From positions 60,935-124,934 of the forward strand of contig DASO01000010.1 of assembly GCA_002503845.1 (NCBI GenBank): 64,000 bases of DNA. Direction: 5' to 3'. The DNA is from Euryarchaeota archaeon UBA24. GTDB lineage: Archaea > Halobacteriota > Halobacteria > Halobacteriales > Hikarchaeaceae. Positions 1 to 7,256 of the stretch are shown here, piece after piece (positions within the stretch are counted from its first letter, which is position 1; each line of letters starts with the position of its first letter). Below the pieces are notes generated by a model. That model saw only the letters and a list, made by a program, of their open reading frames with translations, was not told where the DNA came from and did no database searches. The position numbers were made by a program, and so were the translations under genes.

Positions 1-26
1 AATTTTTGGAGTGAAAGGGACACCAG

Positions 27-34
27 TATATATA
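27..34 (+). promoter_or_regulatory. Putative TATA box upstream of the first operon
   Basis: An eight-base alternating TATATATA lies 26 to 33 bases ahead of the ATG at 60. That is the usual archaeal TATA-to-start spacing for a leaderless or nearly leaderless transcript. It would drive the small membrane protein and the two coupled lipoprotein genes that follow. The call is by sequence and spacing only; the preceding sequence is outside the window. Confidence 0.45.
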
Positions 35-59
35 CCAAGGAGCCCTTACGCTATCCAGT

Positions 60-263
60 ATGGGAATACTGAATAATTTAATAGGTAAGAATAAAGACCA
101 AAACATAGCGTGTTTTGGTCTTTATGCGTTGATTGCAGTAGCAGCAATCGGGACATTTACTAGTCCGATGAGTACCCAAACTTCACTAATGGCGACAATT
201 GGGGCAGCGGTGTTAGTCACAATAGCATTTTCACTAGGAGGGAGATATGAACGGGCGAAATAA
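60..263 (+). CDS. Small two-TM membrane protein, unknown function
   Basis: This is a 67-residue protein with a short basic N-terminus and two hydrophobic stretches (about residues 17-34 and 43-60) joined by a short polar loop, ending in a basic tail (GGRYERAK). I recognise no family. Its end overlaps the start of the next lipoprotein gene by 17 bases, and that gene's ribosome-binding sequence (GGAGG at 239-243) lies inside this ORF, so the two are probably translationally coupled. A TATA-like element sits at the right distance upstream. By context it may be a membrane partner of the cupredoxin lipoproteins, but that is inference. Confidence 0.5.
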   Translation: MGILNNLIGKNKDQNIACFGLYALIAVAAIGTFTSPMSTQTSLMATIGAAVLVTIAFSLGGRYERAK

Positions 264-735
264 GAAAACCCCCGTATTGGTATTTCTTGGGGTCCTGTGT
301 CTTGTTCTTGCAGGGTGTTCGGGTGGTGGCGGGACGGCAGCAACAGATGCCACAACCCATGGAACTCAGCCTTCAGTGTACATGGACACCGGCGTGGAAG
401 TGGAAGTAAATATTCCAGATATTTCTATTGACAGTAGTGGATTTAGTCCACAAACGTTTACCGTGGGATATCTCGTAACGGGAGGATCGGGGGGTTATCA
501 AGGTGGTTGCAACCCATGTCCACAGGTGATATGGGTCAACAGTGATGACAAGCCACACACAATTACGTCTCTAGATGAAGGGGAAGCTTCCAATCCTGCC
601 ACTATGTTTAGATCCCCAGAAATCGCTCCGGGAAGCCAGTGGTCGTGGACATTTATTCAACCCGGTACATATGAGTACCAGTCTGATTCTGGTGACAGGG
701 GGACTATAGAGGTAGTCGAGGTTATAAAAGAATGA
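247..735 (+). CDS. Cupredoxin-like lipoprotein lacking copper ligands
   Basis: A secreted, lipid-anchored protein of 162 residues with a halocyanin/plastocyanin-like fold. The N-terminus is a lipoprotein signal peptide with lipobox LAGC, so Cys24 would be the lipidated residue. The cupredoxin part contains the first ligand region (DDKPHTITS), the W.WTF strand and the AGTY-like turn (PGTYEY). The C-terminal ligand loop, which in halocyanins carries Cys, His and Met, here reads YQSDSGDRGTIEV and has none of them. The downstream gene is a paralog with a complete loop. A CNPC motif lies just before the VIWVN strand. Type 1 copper binding is therefore unlikely; a structural or copper-chaperone-like role is possible. 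It overlaps the next gene by 4 bases (ATGA). Confidence 0.82.
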   Translation: MNGRNKKTPVLVFLGVLCLVLAGCSGGGGTAATDATTHGTQPSVYMDTGVEVEVNIPDISIDSSGFSPQTFTVGYLVTGGSGGYQGGCNPCPQVIWVNSDDKPHTITSLDEGEASNPATMFRSPEIAPGSQWSWTFIQPGTYEYQSDSGDRGTIEVVEVIKE

Positions 736-1193
736 ATAAAATCCCAGTATTGGTTTTGCTTTGTGTCCTGTGTCTCGTTCTTGCAGGGTGTTCAGGAGGA
801 AGTGGAGAGAATCCACGTGATACCGATGTGACAGGGATGGCAGATTCGGTGTATATGGATAGTACCACACCGAATTTTGATCAAGGAAAAGATAGTGGCG
901 ATAATATAGCCATCAAAGATATGGCATTTGGTCCGCAGGTATTAACTGTAGAATGGGTAGAGGGGTTTAGGGGAGGTTGCTTCCCGTGCCCGCAGGTTAC
1001 ATGGACCAACAACGACGACAAACCACACACAGTTACTTCAGATACAGGGGACTTTGACTCTGGACCAATTGGGCCGGGAGAACAATGGATGTGGACGTTT
1101 ACTCAGGCAGGTACATACGATTATCACTGTACGTATCATGAAGAGATGACAGGGACTTTAGACGTAGTAGCGGTCGAGGAAAAAAGTAGTTAA
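732..1193 (+). CDS. Halocyanin-like blue copper lipoprotein
   Basis: A 153-residue membrane-anchored cupredoxin, likely a small electron carrier on the outer face of the membrane. The signal peptide ends in lipobox LAGC. Copper ligands are all visible: His in DDKPHTVTS, and Cys, His and Met in HCTYHEEMTG, giving a complete type 1 site. Like its upstream paralog it carries a Cys-x-Pro-Cys (CFPC) before the VTWTN strand, which is not part of the usual copper site. The start codon overlaps the preceding stop (ATGA), so the two paralogs are coupled. Halocyanins usually act as mobile donors in respiratory chains; the partner oxidase is not in this window, though a heme A synthase is. Confidence 0.88.
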   Translation: MNKIPVLVLLCVLCLVLAGCSGGSGENPRDTDVTGMADSVYMDSTTPNFDQGKDSGDNIAIKDMAFGPQVLTVEWVEGFRGGCFPCPQVTWTNNDDKPHTVTSDTGDFDSGPIGPGEQWMWTFTQAGTYDYHCTYHEEMTGTLDVVAVEEKSS

Positions 1194-1200
1194 CTTTATA

Positions 1201-1206
1201 TTTTTT
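1201..1206 (+). terminator. Putative T-tract terminator after the cupredoxin pair
   Basis: A run of six T follows eight bases after the stop codon at 1193, in the 36-base gap before the LLM oxidoreductase gene. Archaeal transcription commonly ends at such oligo-T tracts without a hairpin, and I see no convincing hairpin here. This is weak evidence on its own. Confidence 0.4.
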
Positions 1207-1229
1207 AGTTGGGGAGAGAGTGATAGTGC

Positions 1230-2252
1230 ATGATTGAAGTCGGGGTTGATAGTTTTGCTGCGGCAAATCCAAGTGGGGGACTGGGAGAGACTAGTGGCAG
1301 AGATTCTCTTGAAGAGTTACTAGAACGGATAGAATATGCAGATAAGGTTGGACTTGACGTGTTTGGGGTAGGAGAACATCATCGGAAAGAGTTTCTGGAT
1401 TCTGCAAATGTAGTTATTCTCTCTGCAGCAGCGGCTCGTACTAAACGCATTCGTCTAACGAGTGCAGTTACAGTGTTAAGCGCAGCAGACCCAGTTCGAG
1501 TATTTCAAAATTTTGCTACACTAGATCTAATCTCAAAAGGGCGTGCGGAAATGGTTGTGGGGAGAGGTTCATTTGGAGAAGCATTTCCTTTGTTTGGATT
1601 TGGATTTGAAGATTATGACGAACTTTTTTCAGAAAAAATAGAATTACTTCTATCGATTCGTGAAAATGAAACTGTCAATTGGTCGGGAAAATTTAGACCT
1701 TCTCTAATTAATCAATCGATATATCCAAGGCCAATTCAGGATCCACTTCCAATATGGTTAGGAGTAGGGGGAACACCTTCGTCGTTTGTTCGTGCAGGAG
1801 TTCTAGGGTTGCCGCTAATGATTGCAATAATCGGAGGAGAAACAGGTCGGTTCCGCCCACTGGTAGACTTGTACAAGGAAGCAGGAGAAAGGGCAGGTCA
1901 CTCACCGGAAAAGTTGAAGGTCGGAGTACATTCATTGGGATATGTTGCAGAAACATCTGAACAAGCTGTTGAAGAGTACTACCCAGGTTATGCAGAAGTG
2001 TTTACCAGAATTGGAAAAGAAAGGGGATGGCCACCTGTGACTAGAGATAGATTTGATGCTCAGAATGGACCTGATGGGGCTTTTTTAATAGGAGATCCGG
2101 AAGAAGTGGCTGCCAAGATACTAAGGCACAGTGAAGCCCTTGGTGGAATTTCTAGATTCACATTCCAAATGGTAAATGCGGGATTATCACATGAAAAGTT
2201 ATTACATTCTATTGATTTGATCGGGACGAGAGTTGCCCCATTAATTCGGTGA
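1230..2252 (+). CDS. LLM-class flavin/F420-dependent oxidoreductase
   Basis: A 340-residue luciferase-like monooxygenase-family protein with a TIM-barrel fold. Family features seen are GVGEHHRKEF near residue 47, the RIRLTSAVTVLSAADPVRVF segment, VVGRGSFGEAFPLFG and PLPIWLGVGG. Members use FMN or F420 to oxidise or reduce small organic substrates; the exact substrate cannot be read from sequence. The N-terminal motif MIEVGVDSFA and the overall length fit the bacterial and haloarchaeal oxidoreductases often annotated simply as LLM class. F420 is plausible because cofD and a DDN-type F420 protein occur in the same window, but FMN cannot be excluded. It is preceded by its own short gap and is probably monocistronic. 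Confidence 0.88.
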   Translation: MIEVGVDSFAAANPSGGLGETSGRDSLEELLERIEYADKVGLDVFGVGEHHRKEFLDSANVVILSAAAARTKRIRLTSAVTVLSAADPVRVFQNFATLDLISKGRAEMVVGRGSFGEAFPLFGFGFEDYDELFSEKIELLLSIRENETVNWSGKFRPSLINQSIYPRPIQDPLPIWLGVGGTPSSFVRAGVLGLPLMIAIIGGETGRFRPLVDLYKEAGERAGHSPEKLKVGVHSLGYVAETSEQAVEEYYPGYAEVFTRIGKERGWPPVTRDRFDAQNGPDGAFLIGDPEEVAAKILRHSEALGGISRFTFQMVNAGLSHEKLLHSIDLIGTRVAPLIR

Positions 2253-2281
2253 GATGTAAAAATATTATTTCTTGCTATGTG

Positions 2282-2647
2282 CTATTGGATCGGGCGACCG
2301 TCATTTTCTACAGGAGGGGCACCTACGACTAGCCAGACATGTTGCTGATTGCTTTCATTAAATAAACGCCGAGGGGTAGCGGGGGGAACTTTTATTACAG
2401 ATCGTTCAGGGACAGCGATGAGCTCATCTCCAAGTTGTATTTGTCCTGGGCCTTGTATTTGAAAATAAAGTTCCTCTTGTGTCGCCTGAGTGTGATAGGT
2501 TGTTTGTTGCCCGGGCGAAATGTACCACACACTGGATCTGGTTTCTTGCAGATCTAATTGGTCGGTCAAGACGACACGAGGGGTCCCTGATTTTCCAGGG
2601 GTTTGTTCCGCCTCGTCTAACGCAAGCATAGAATATAATGAATCCAT
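2282..2647 (-). CDS. Cupin-domain protein
   Basis: A 121-residue single-domain cupin. The first cupin motif is visible around YISPGQQTTYHTQATQEELYFQIQG, where the usual G(X)5HXH is reduced (TTYHTQ) and the glutamate is at EELY. The second motif lies near VPERSVIKVPPATPRRLFNES, where Pro and Arg-rich residues replace the expected His. The metal site is therefore incomplete or atypical. Haloarchaea carry many such small cupins of unknown substrate. It is oriented against both neighbours and converges with the LLM oxidoreductase gene. Confidence 0.75.
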   Translation of the reverse strand: MDSLYSMLALDEAEQTPGKSGTPRVVLTDQLDLQETRSSVWYISPGQQTTYHTQATQEELYFQIQGPGQIQLGDELIAVPERSVIKVPPATPRRLFNESNQQHVWLVVGAPPVENDGRPIQ

Positions 2648-2739
2648 GATACGTGTAAGATCATAGTATATGATAAATATCTTCTAAGTATCAGTGGTGC
2701 GCAAACTATAACCGTGTGTGGCGTATGCTAGCTAGCGCC

Positions 2740-2901
2740 ATGCCCATAGGATGGAATAAAAAGAAAGGAGAAGCAACAGGAGGCTCTGCGAAGAAGTTTC
2801 AATGTGGTCTGTGTAGCGCTGTGTTTGATGAGCCAGCGCAAGGGGACAAACTCTGTCCAGAATGTTATGCCCAAGACACAATCGTAGAACTTATAGAATG
2901 A
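2740..2901 (+). CDS. Small zinc-ribbon protein
   Basis: A 53-residue protein with a basic N-terminal stretch and two CxxC knuckles (CGLC and CPEC) spaced like a rubredoxin or zinc ribbon. The acidic tail is QDTIVELIE. I chose the ATG at 2740 (MPIGWNKKK); an upstream ATG at 2725 and GTG at 2716 are in frame. It lies one base before the DDN-type gene, so the two probably share a transcript. Function unknown; zinc-ribbon proteins this small usually mediate protein or nucleic acid contacts, and a rubredoxin-like iron site is also conceivable. Confidence 0.7.
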   Translation: MPIGWNKKKGEATGGSAKKFQCGLCSAVFDEPAQGDKLCPECYAQDTIVELIE

Positions 2902-2902
2902 G

Positions 2903-3355
2903 ATGTCTTTGAAGGAGGACATGAGCAAATATATCCCCAGTACGTGGGAGTGGGTGGCAGATCAAGTTGAGTTATATGAAGGGAGCGGGGGGACTGAAGG
3001 AACGAATTTAAGAGACACGGATTTGCCAGTAATTATTGTCACTAATACCGGTCACAAAACAGGAGCAATTAGAAAAACTCCACTAATGAAAGTGATGGAT
3101 GGGGATCGATATGTCCTCATAGCGTCGAAGGGGGGCAGGCCAGTGAATCCTCACTGGTACCATAACTTGAAAGCGGATCCGAATGTAGAAGTTAGAGATA
3201 AAACTCAAGTGTATTCTATGACAGTTAGAGAGGTCGAAGACGAAGAAGAATACCAGAGATTGTGGGGGCTAGGGGTAGAAGCATATCCCCCATACCAAGA
3301 CTACCAAGATAAAACAGATCGAATGATTCCAATTTTTGTAGCGGAAGTGGCTTAG
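2903..3355 (+). CDS. DDN-family deazaflavin (F420)-dependent oxidoreductase
   Basis: A 150-residue protein of the nitroreductase/DDN family, a split beta-barrel that binds reduced F420. Family signatures present are TNTGHKTGAIRKTPLMKV near residues 48-66, the YVLIASKGGRPVNPHWYHNL segment near residues 70-90 and the DPNVEV strand. Mycobacterial homologs (Ddn, Rv1558-type) reduce quinones and nitro compounds with F420H2. The N-terminal helix contains W residues like the membrane-facing helix of Ddn, so a quinone substrate at the membrane is possible. Its stop is followed one base later by the TspO-like gene, and the zinc ribbon lies just upstream, indicating a compact operon. Confidence 0.88.
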   Translation: MSLKEDMSKYIPSTWEWVADQVELYEGSGGTEGTNLRDTDLPVIIVTNTGHKTGAIRKTPLMKVMDGDRYVLIASKGGRPVNPHWYHNLKADPNVEVRDKTQVYSMTVREVEDEEEYQRLWGLGVEAYPPYQDYQDKTDRMIPIFVAEVA

Positions 3356-3356
3356 A

Positions 3357-3740
3357 ATGACGTTTGATTCTGAATATAGTCCATGGTTTCAACCTCCTAG
3401 TTGGGTTATTGGGCCGGTATGGACGTTCCTGTACATCTGCATGGGAGTCAGTGTTTCTCTCGCTTGGATCAGCAGAGAGGGGTTGGAAAATTCAAATCTT
3501 GTTTTTGGATTATTCATAGCTCAGTTGACATTGAACTTGTTATGGCCACAGGTGTTCAATTCTGCATCCTACGCCGTATCATTAATTATGCTCCTTGGCA
3601 TGATCGCATTTACCGCATATTATGCGATGTTGGTTTATGATGTTAGCCGGGTTGCTTCAATGTTGGTTTGGCCGTATATCGCATGGATGAGCTTTGCATC
3701 TCTGATCAACGTTGCCTATTTGTGGGAGGCGATGGGGTGA
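3357..3740 (+). CDS. TspO/MBR-family membrane protein lacking TM1
   Basis: A 127-residue membrane protein of the TspO/peripheral benzodiazepine receptor family, which binds porphyrins and sterol-like ligands. The diagnostic PPSWVIGPVWTFLYICMG segment, the QLTLNLLW motif of TM3 and the PYIAWMSFASLINVAYLW motif of TM5 are present. Normal members have five transmembrane helices and about 155-160 residues; this one begins at the loop after TM1, so only four helices are encoded. An in-frame stop at 3339-3341 inside the previous gene rules out a longer start. The gene starts one base after the DDN gene and its stop overlaps the next start (GTGA). Confidence 0.82.
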   Translation: MTFDSEYSPWFQPPSWVIGPVWTFLYICMGVSVSLAWISREGLENSNLVFGLFIAQLTLNLLWPQVFNSASYAVSLIMLLGMIAFTAYYAMLVYDVSRVASMLVWPYIAWMSFASLINVAYLWEAMG

Positions 3741-4783
3741 AACGTTCTGTAATCATTCTGTGTGTTGTGTGCCTTGTGCTTGCAGGGTGTGTAGGAGGAG
3801 GAGAGATTGTAACGGATCGGGGTCATTCTGACCACGATCATGGGGATGAAGATCACGAGGATCATGGGGAAGAAGATACTAAGAAAGAAGTTCCAAAAGA
3901 GCAGGTTTCCTCGATTATAGCACCCGGGGTACCTACGTTTGAGATCCTATCAGAACATCCAAGGAAATGTATGAATGATAATGAGGTTGTAACTAAATTT
4001 GTAGACGTATTTGGAGTCTATGTGATTGCCCCAGAAGATGCAACGGATGAATATGTCCTGCATACTGCAAATGTATTGGCACAATACATAGACAATGACG
4101 AAGATGGGGTTCCAGATGATCCAAAGGTGTTGGATATACTTGTTGAGGGGGGTTTTGTTGCCCCAGTGTGGAAGAGCGATGACAGGGATAAATTTTGGGA
4201 AGCAAATAGGGGGACGCCTTGCGAGAATGGTCTAAGAACTGCTGCAAGCGTGTATTATGGTTCAGATAGTGGAGATAACTGGGCAATTGGTGGGATTGAA
4301 AAGTCCTATGAAGAAAAAGGAGTTCCAGGTCCGTGGGATACCAATATAGAAGAAATATGGCATATTGTTTCATATGGATGGTACGAAGCATATCCAGAAT
4401 ATTTTGGAGATAGAGAGGACAGATCCTCTAAACTTACTGTTGCGATGGACACGGCTCGTGGTGGTTACTTTAGAGAGACACCTAAGCAGTACCCAGACGG
4501 TGCTTGGTATATCTACGATAATGGGGAGGGTGGATATGGGGGTCAGGTCCACGAATATTTTTATTGGATAGTGGCGACAAACATTGGTGCATTGGATCCC
4601 GCGCTCACAGGTAAATGTGTGTTCACCGATTCAGAGGGAAATGGCCACCTCAATCCTGAATGGGGGATTTGTACACGCGAAGAGTTAGAGCAAAAAGACG
4701 TCTTAGCATTTGAACTGCTCAATGATTATGGGTTTAATCTTCCGACAGGGATACCGGATGGAAGTTACAAGAGTGAACCATAA
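3737..4783 (+). CDS. His-rich secreted lipoprotein with calcium-loop motif
   Basis: A 348-residue lipoprotein of unknown function. The GTG start at 3737 overlaps the TspO stop and gives an ideal signal peptide with lipobox LAGC; an in-frame upstream ATG would add 23 residues that fit no signal peptide. After the lipobox comes a His/Asp/Glu-rich linker (about residues 27-45, HSDHDHGDEDHEDHGEED), a likely metal-binding tether. The globular part holds a DNDEDGVPDD loop resembling a thrombospondin type 3 or EF-hand-like calcium site, several conserved-looking Cys (PRKC, TPCENG, TGKC, GICT) and an EEIWHIVSYG stretch that looks like a buried His/Glu metal site. I know no named family for it. A secreted metal-dependent enzyme or metal-binding protein is the cautious reading. 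Confidence 0.72.
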   Translation: MKRSVIILCVVCLVLAGCVGGGEIVTDRGHSDHDHGDEDHEDHGEEDTKKEVPKEQVSSIIAPGVPTFEILSEHPRKCMNDNEVVTKFVDVFGVYVIAPEDATDEYVLHTANVLAQYIDNDEDGVPDDPKVLDILVEGGFVAPVWKSDDRDKFWEANRGTPCENGLRTAASVYYGSDSGDNWAIGGIEKSYEEKGVPGPWDTNIEEIWHIVSYGWYEAYPEYFGDREDRSSKLTVAMDTARGGYFRETPKQYPDGAWYIYDNGEGGYGGQVHEYFYWIVATNIGALDPALTGKCVFTDSEGNGHLNPEWGICTREELEQKDVLAFELLNDYGFNLPTGIPDGSYKSEP

Positions 4784-4831
4784 TAGGTAAGGGTCAAGTT
4801 TAATACAACTGGTCGAGAGGATAAATTAAGT

Positions 4832-5116
4832 ATGCATTCATGGGAAGTTACATGTGTTGAATTGGGAGAAGAAAGTAAGCATGATGATTGCAGGGCTATT
4901 GAAAAAATTGGATTTAAAGTTGCAAGTCAGATACGAAAAAGAAATGTGGATCAGGCATGCAGCATGATAGAATCAGATCTAACAAGATATCACGTAGTAG
5001 TAAATGGTGAAGAAATAGCACTAGTATCTGCAGTTTCAGGTGAGAAAAGATATGTTCGTACAGGAGGATCTGACACGTCAGAGGATCCGCTCATGAAGCT
5101 TGGAAACTGTGAATAG
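4832..5116 (+). CDS. DUF3892-type small protein
   Basis: A 94-residue soluble protein that looks like the DUF3892 family: a WEVTCVEL strand, an AIEKIGFKV segment where the family has an I-GG motif, a helix with the SMIESDLTRYHVVVNGEE element, and a terminal strand ending in LMKLGNCE where the family ends in L-LPEC. Members are widespread in bacteria and archaea and have no assigned function. The gene has its own 48-base leader and converges with sucD on the opposite strand. Confidence 0.65.
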   Translation: MHSWEVTCVELGEESKHDDCRAIEKIGFKVASQIRKRNVDQACSMIESDLTRYHVVVNGEEIALVSAVSGEKRYVRTGGSDTSEDPLMKLGNCE

Positions 5117-5138
5117 AAGTAAGTGACAATCTCTTAGT

Positions 5139-6005
5139 TTAAAGGAATTTTTTGACGTGATCGGTTACTTCGGATGGGGTTTGTCCAACAGAAACTCCTG
5201 CAGCTTCAAGGGCTTTAATTTTTGATTGGGCAGTTCCGGTTCCGGTCCCAGAAACGATAGCGCCTGCATGACCCATACGTTTTCCAGGTGGTGCCGTCCT
5301 TCCTGCGATAAATCCAACAACTGGAGTGGTCATATTCTCTTTTATAAAATCAGCAGCTTGTTCTTCATCTTCACCACCGATTTCTCCACACATAACGACT
5401 ACCTTAGTATCTGGATCAGCTTCAAATAGTTCGAGGCAATCGATAAAATTTGTTCCAATTATAGGATCTCCACCAATACCAATTACAGTGGTTTGTCCGA
5501 GATTGGAATTGGTTAAATTTGAAGCAACTTGGTAAGTAAGGGTCCCGGACCGTGAAACAAGACCGACTGGACCGGGGGTAAAAATATCACCTGGTAAAAT
5601 TCCTAGTTTTGTTTCTCCAGGAGTGAGGATTCCGGGGCAATTTGGACCCAAAAGTCGGGCGTGGGGAGGGATGGAAAAATTAACTTTCATCATATCGTGA
5701 GAGGGAATGCCTTCAGTAATGGCAACGACGAGTTCAAGTGAGGTATCGAAGGCTTCAAATAAGGCATCTGCAGCGAATGCGGGTGGTACAAAAACGACTG
5801 AAGCATTAGCATCATTTTCATCCATAGCGGAATCAACAGTATCATAGATAGGAATTCCATTGAAATCCAATCCGCCTTTTCCAGGTACCACACCTGCAAC
5901 TACATTGGCACCATAGTTTATCATTTGTTCAGTGTGGAATGCACCCTGACCCCCGGTAATTCCTTGAACAATTATTCGAGTGTCTTTATTCACCAATATG
6001 CTCAT
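5139..6005 (-). CDS. sucD: Succinyl-CoA synthetase alpha subunit
   Basis: A 288-residue ADP/GDP-forming succinate-CoA ligase alpha subunit of the TCA cycle. The CoA-binding Rossmann domain starts with VQGITGGQGAFHT; the phosphohistidine is in RMGHAGAIVSGTGTG near the C-terminus; LGPNCPGIL is conserved. I took the ATG at 6005, one base after the sucC stop, because an 18-residue upstream extension would lie within sucC and matches no homolog. With sucC it forms a heterodimer or heterotetramer that makes ATP or GTP from succinyl-CoA. Confidence 0.97.
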   Translation of the reverse strand: MSILVNKDTRIIVQGITGGQGAFHTEQMINYGANVVAGVVPGKGGLDFNGIPIYDTVDSAMDENDANASVVFVPPAFAADALFEAFDTSLELVVAITEGIPSHDMMKVNFSIPPHARLLGPNCPGILTPGETKLGILPGDIFTPGPVGLVSRSGTLTYQVASNLTNSNLGQTTVIGIGGDPIIGTNFIDCLELFEADPDTKVVVMCGEIGGEDEEQAADFIKENMTTPVVGFIAGRTAPPGKRMGHAGAIVSGTGTGTAQSKIKALEAAGVSVGQTPSEVTDHVKKFL

Positions 6006-6006
6006 T

Positions 6007-7152
6007 TCAATCGCCTCCTTTTGATGCCAATTCAATGGCACGTTGAACAGCGGATTCAAGTGTCGATTCGACGGTTAGGTGGTCTGTATTTAGAATCTCC
6101 ATTCCCTCTTTTGCATTTGTTCCGTCGAGGCGAACTACAATCGGTTTTGGAAGTGTATCAAAATTTTCAAGTGCGTCGTTTATTCCCTGAGCCACTTCAT
6201 CCCCTCGAGTTATACCTCCAAAGATGTTGAAAAGTATTGAATCAACATTTTCATCTTCAAATAAAATCTCAAGTGCATTTTCGACTCTAACTGAGTTTGC
6301 CCCACCACCGATATCAAGGAAGTTGGCTGGTTTCCCACCGTAATGGTCAACTAGATCTAGTGTAGTCATAACCAGTCCGGCTCCATTTCCAATAATTCCA
6401 ATATTACCGTCTAAACGGACATAATTAAATCCGTATAGATCTGCTTTTGATTCCAATTTATTGTTGTTTCTTATATCCCGGAGATCGGCTAATTTTTTCT
6501 GTCGGAAAAGTGCATCGTCTTCTATGTTCAAGACTGCATCTGTTGCGATCACATCTCCGTCCTTGGACACCATTAGAGGATTAATTTCGGTTTCGGTCGC
6601 ATCGGAAGTTTCCCAAATGTTGTAAAGAGACAGAAGTATGTTGGCGACTTTATCAGTTAGTGTTGGAGAAATTCCAGCATCCAGTACTGCAGTTTTAGCT
6701 TGAGAATCGGAGAGACCGAGTAAAGGATTTACATAAGTTTTAGATATGGCATCAGGAGTGGATGATGCTACTTGTTCGATGTCGATACCACCTTCAGAAG
6801 ACACCATGGCTACGGGCATTCCAGAACTTCGATCGAGAGTGACTCCAAGATAGATTTCATCTACGAAATCAATAGCCTGTTCTACCAAAACTTCATATAC
6901 CAGATAGCCTTTCAGGTCCATTCCTAATATTTTATTTGCAGCTATTTCGGCTTCGTTATCATTTTGCACCAGGGTGATTCCTCCCGCTTTGCCTCGGCCA
7001 CCAACATGGACTTGTGCTTTGATCACTGCGGGATAGCCTATTCGATTGGTTTCCTCTAATACTGTTTCAACAGAATTGGCCAATCCAGACGGAGGGATTG
7101 GAATTCCCCCGTCTGAGAAAATAGATTTTGCTTGATATTCATGCAAACGCAT
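6007..7152 (-). CDS. sucC: Succinyl-CoA synthetase beta subunit
   Basis: A 381-residue ATP-grasp beta subunit, first gene of the sucCD operon. It starts with the family hallmark MRLHEYQAK and carries KAQVHVGGRGKAGGI (nucleotide-binding lysine and Gly loop), ETEINPLMV and NGAGLVMTTLD, and FNIFGGITRGDEVA, all typical of SucC. The full length and motif set indicate an active enzyme. The 5' end faces the MDR gene across about 100 bases, which must hold both promoters. Only a few residues separate this subunit's stop from the sucD start. Confidence 0.97.
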   Translation of the reverse strand: MRLHEYQAKSIFSDGGIPIPPSGLANSVETVLEETNRIGYPAVIKAQVHVGGRGKAGGITLVQNDNEAEIAANKILGMDLKGYLVYEVLVEQAIDFVDEIYLGVTLDRSSGMPVAMVSSEGGIDIEQVASSTPDAISKTYVNPLLGLSDSQAKTAVLDAGISPTLTDKVANILLSLYNIWETSDATETEINPLMVSKDGDVIATDAVLNIEDDALFRQKKLADLRDIRNNNKLESKADLYGFNYVRLDGNIGIIGNGAGLVMTTLDLVDHYGGKPANFLDIGGGANSVRVENALEILFEDENVDSILFNIFGGITRGDEVAQGINDALENFDTLPKPIVVRLDGTNAKEGMEILNTDHLTVESTLESAVQRAIELASKGGD

Positions 7153-7256
7153 TGATGTAAAGTGAAACCCTGTGGATGTTAAATCTCATGATTTGATAAA
7201 AAGTCTATTTTGAATAGAATATGATGATTTATCCGCATGGGAATGGTATAGTAATC

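Noticed and set aside
3668-3736. Upstream start for the His-rich lipoprotein at 3668
   Set aside because: Adds 23 polar residues before the signal peptide and lies fully inside TspO; GTG at 3737 gives a clean signal peptide.
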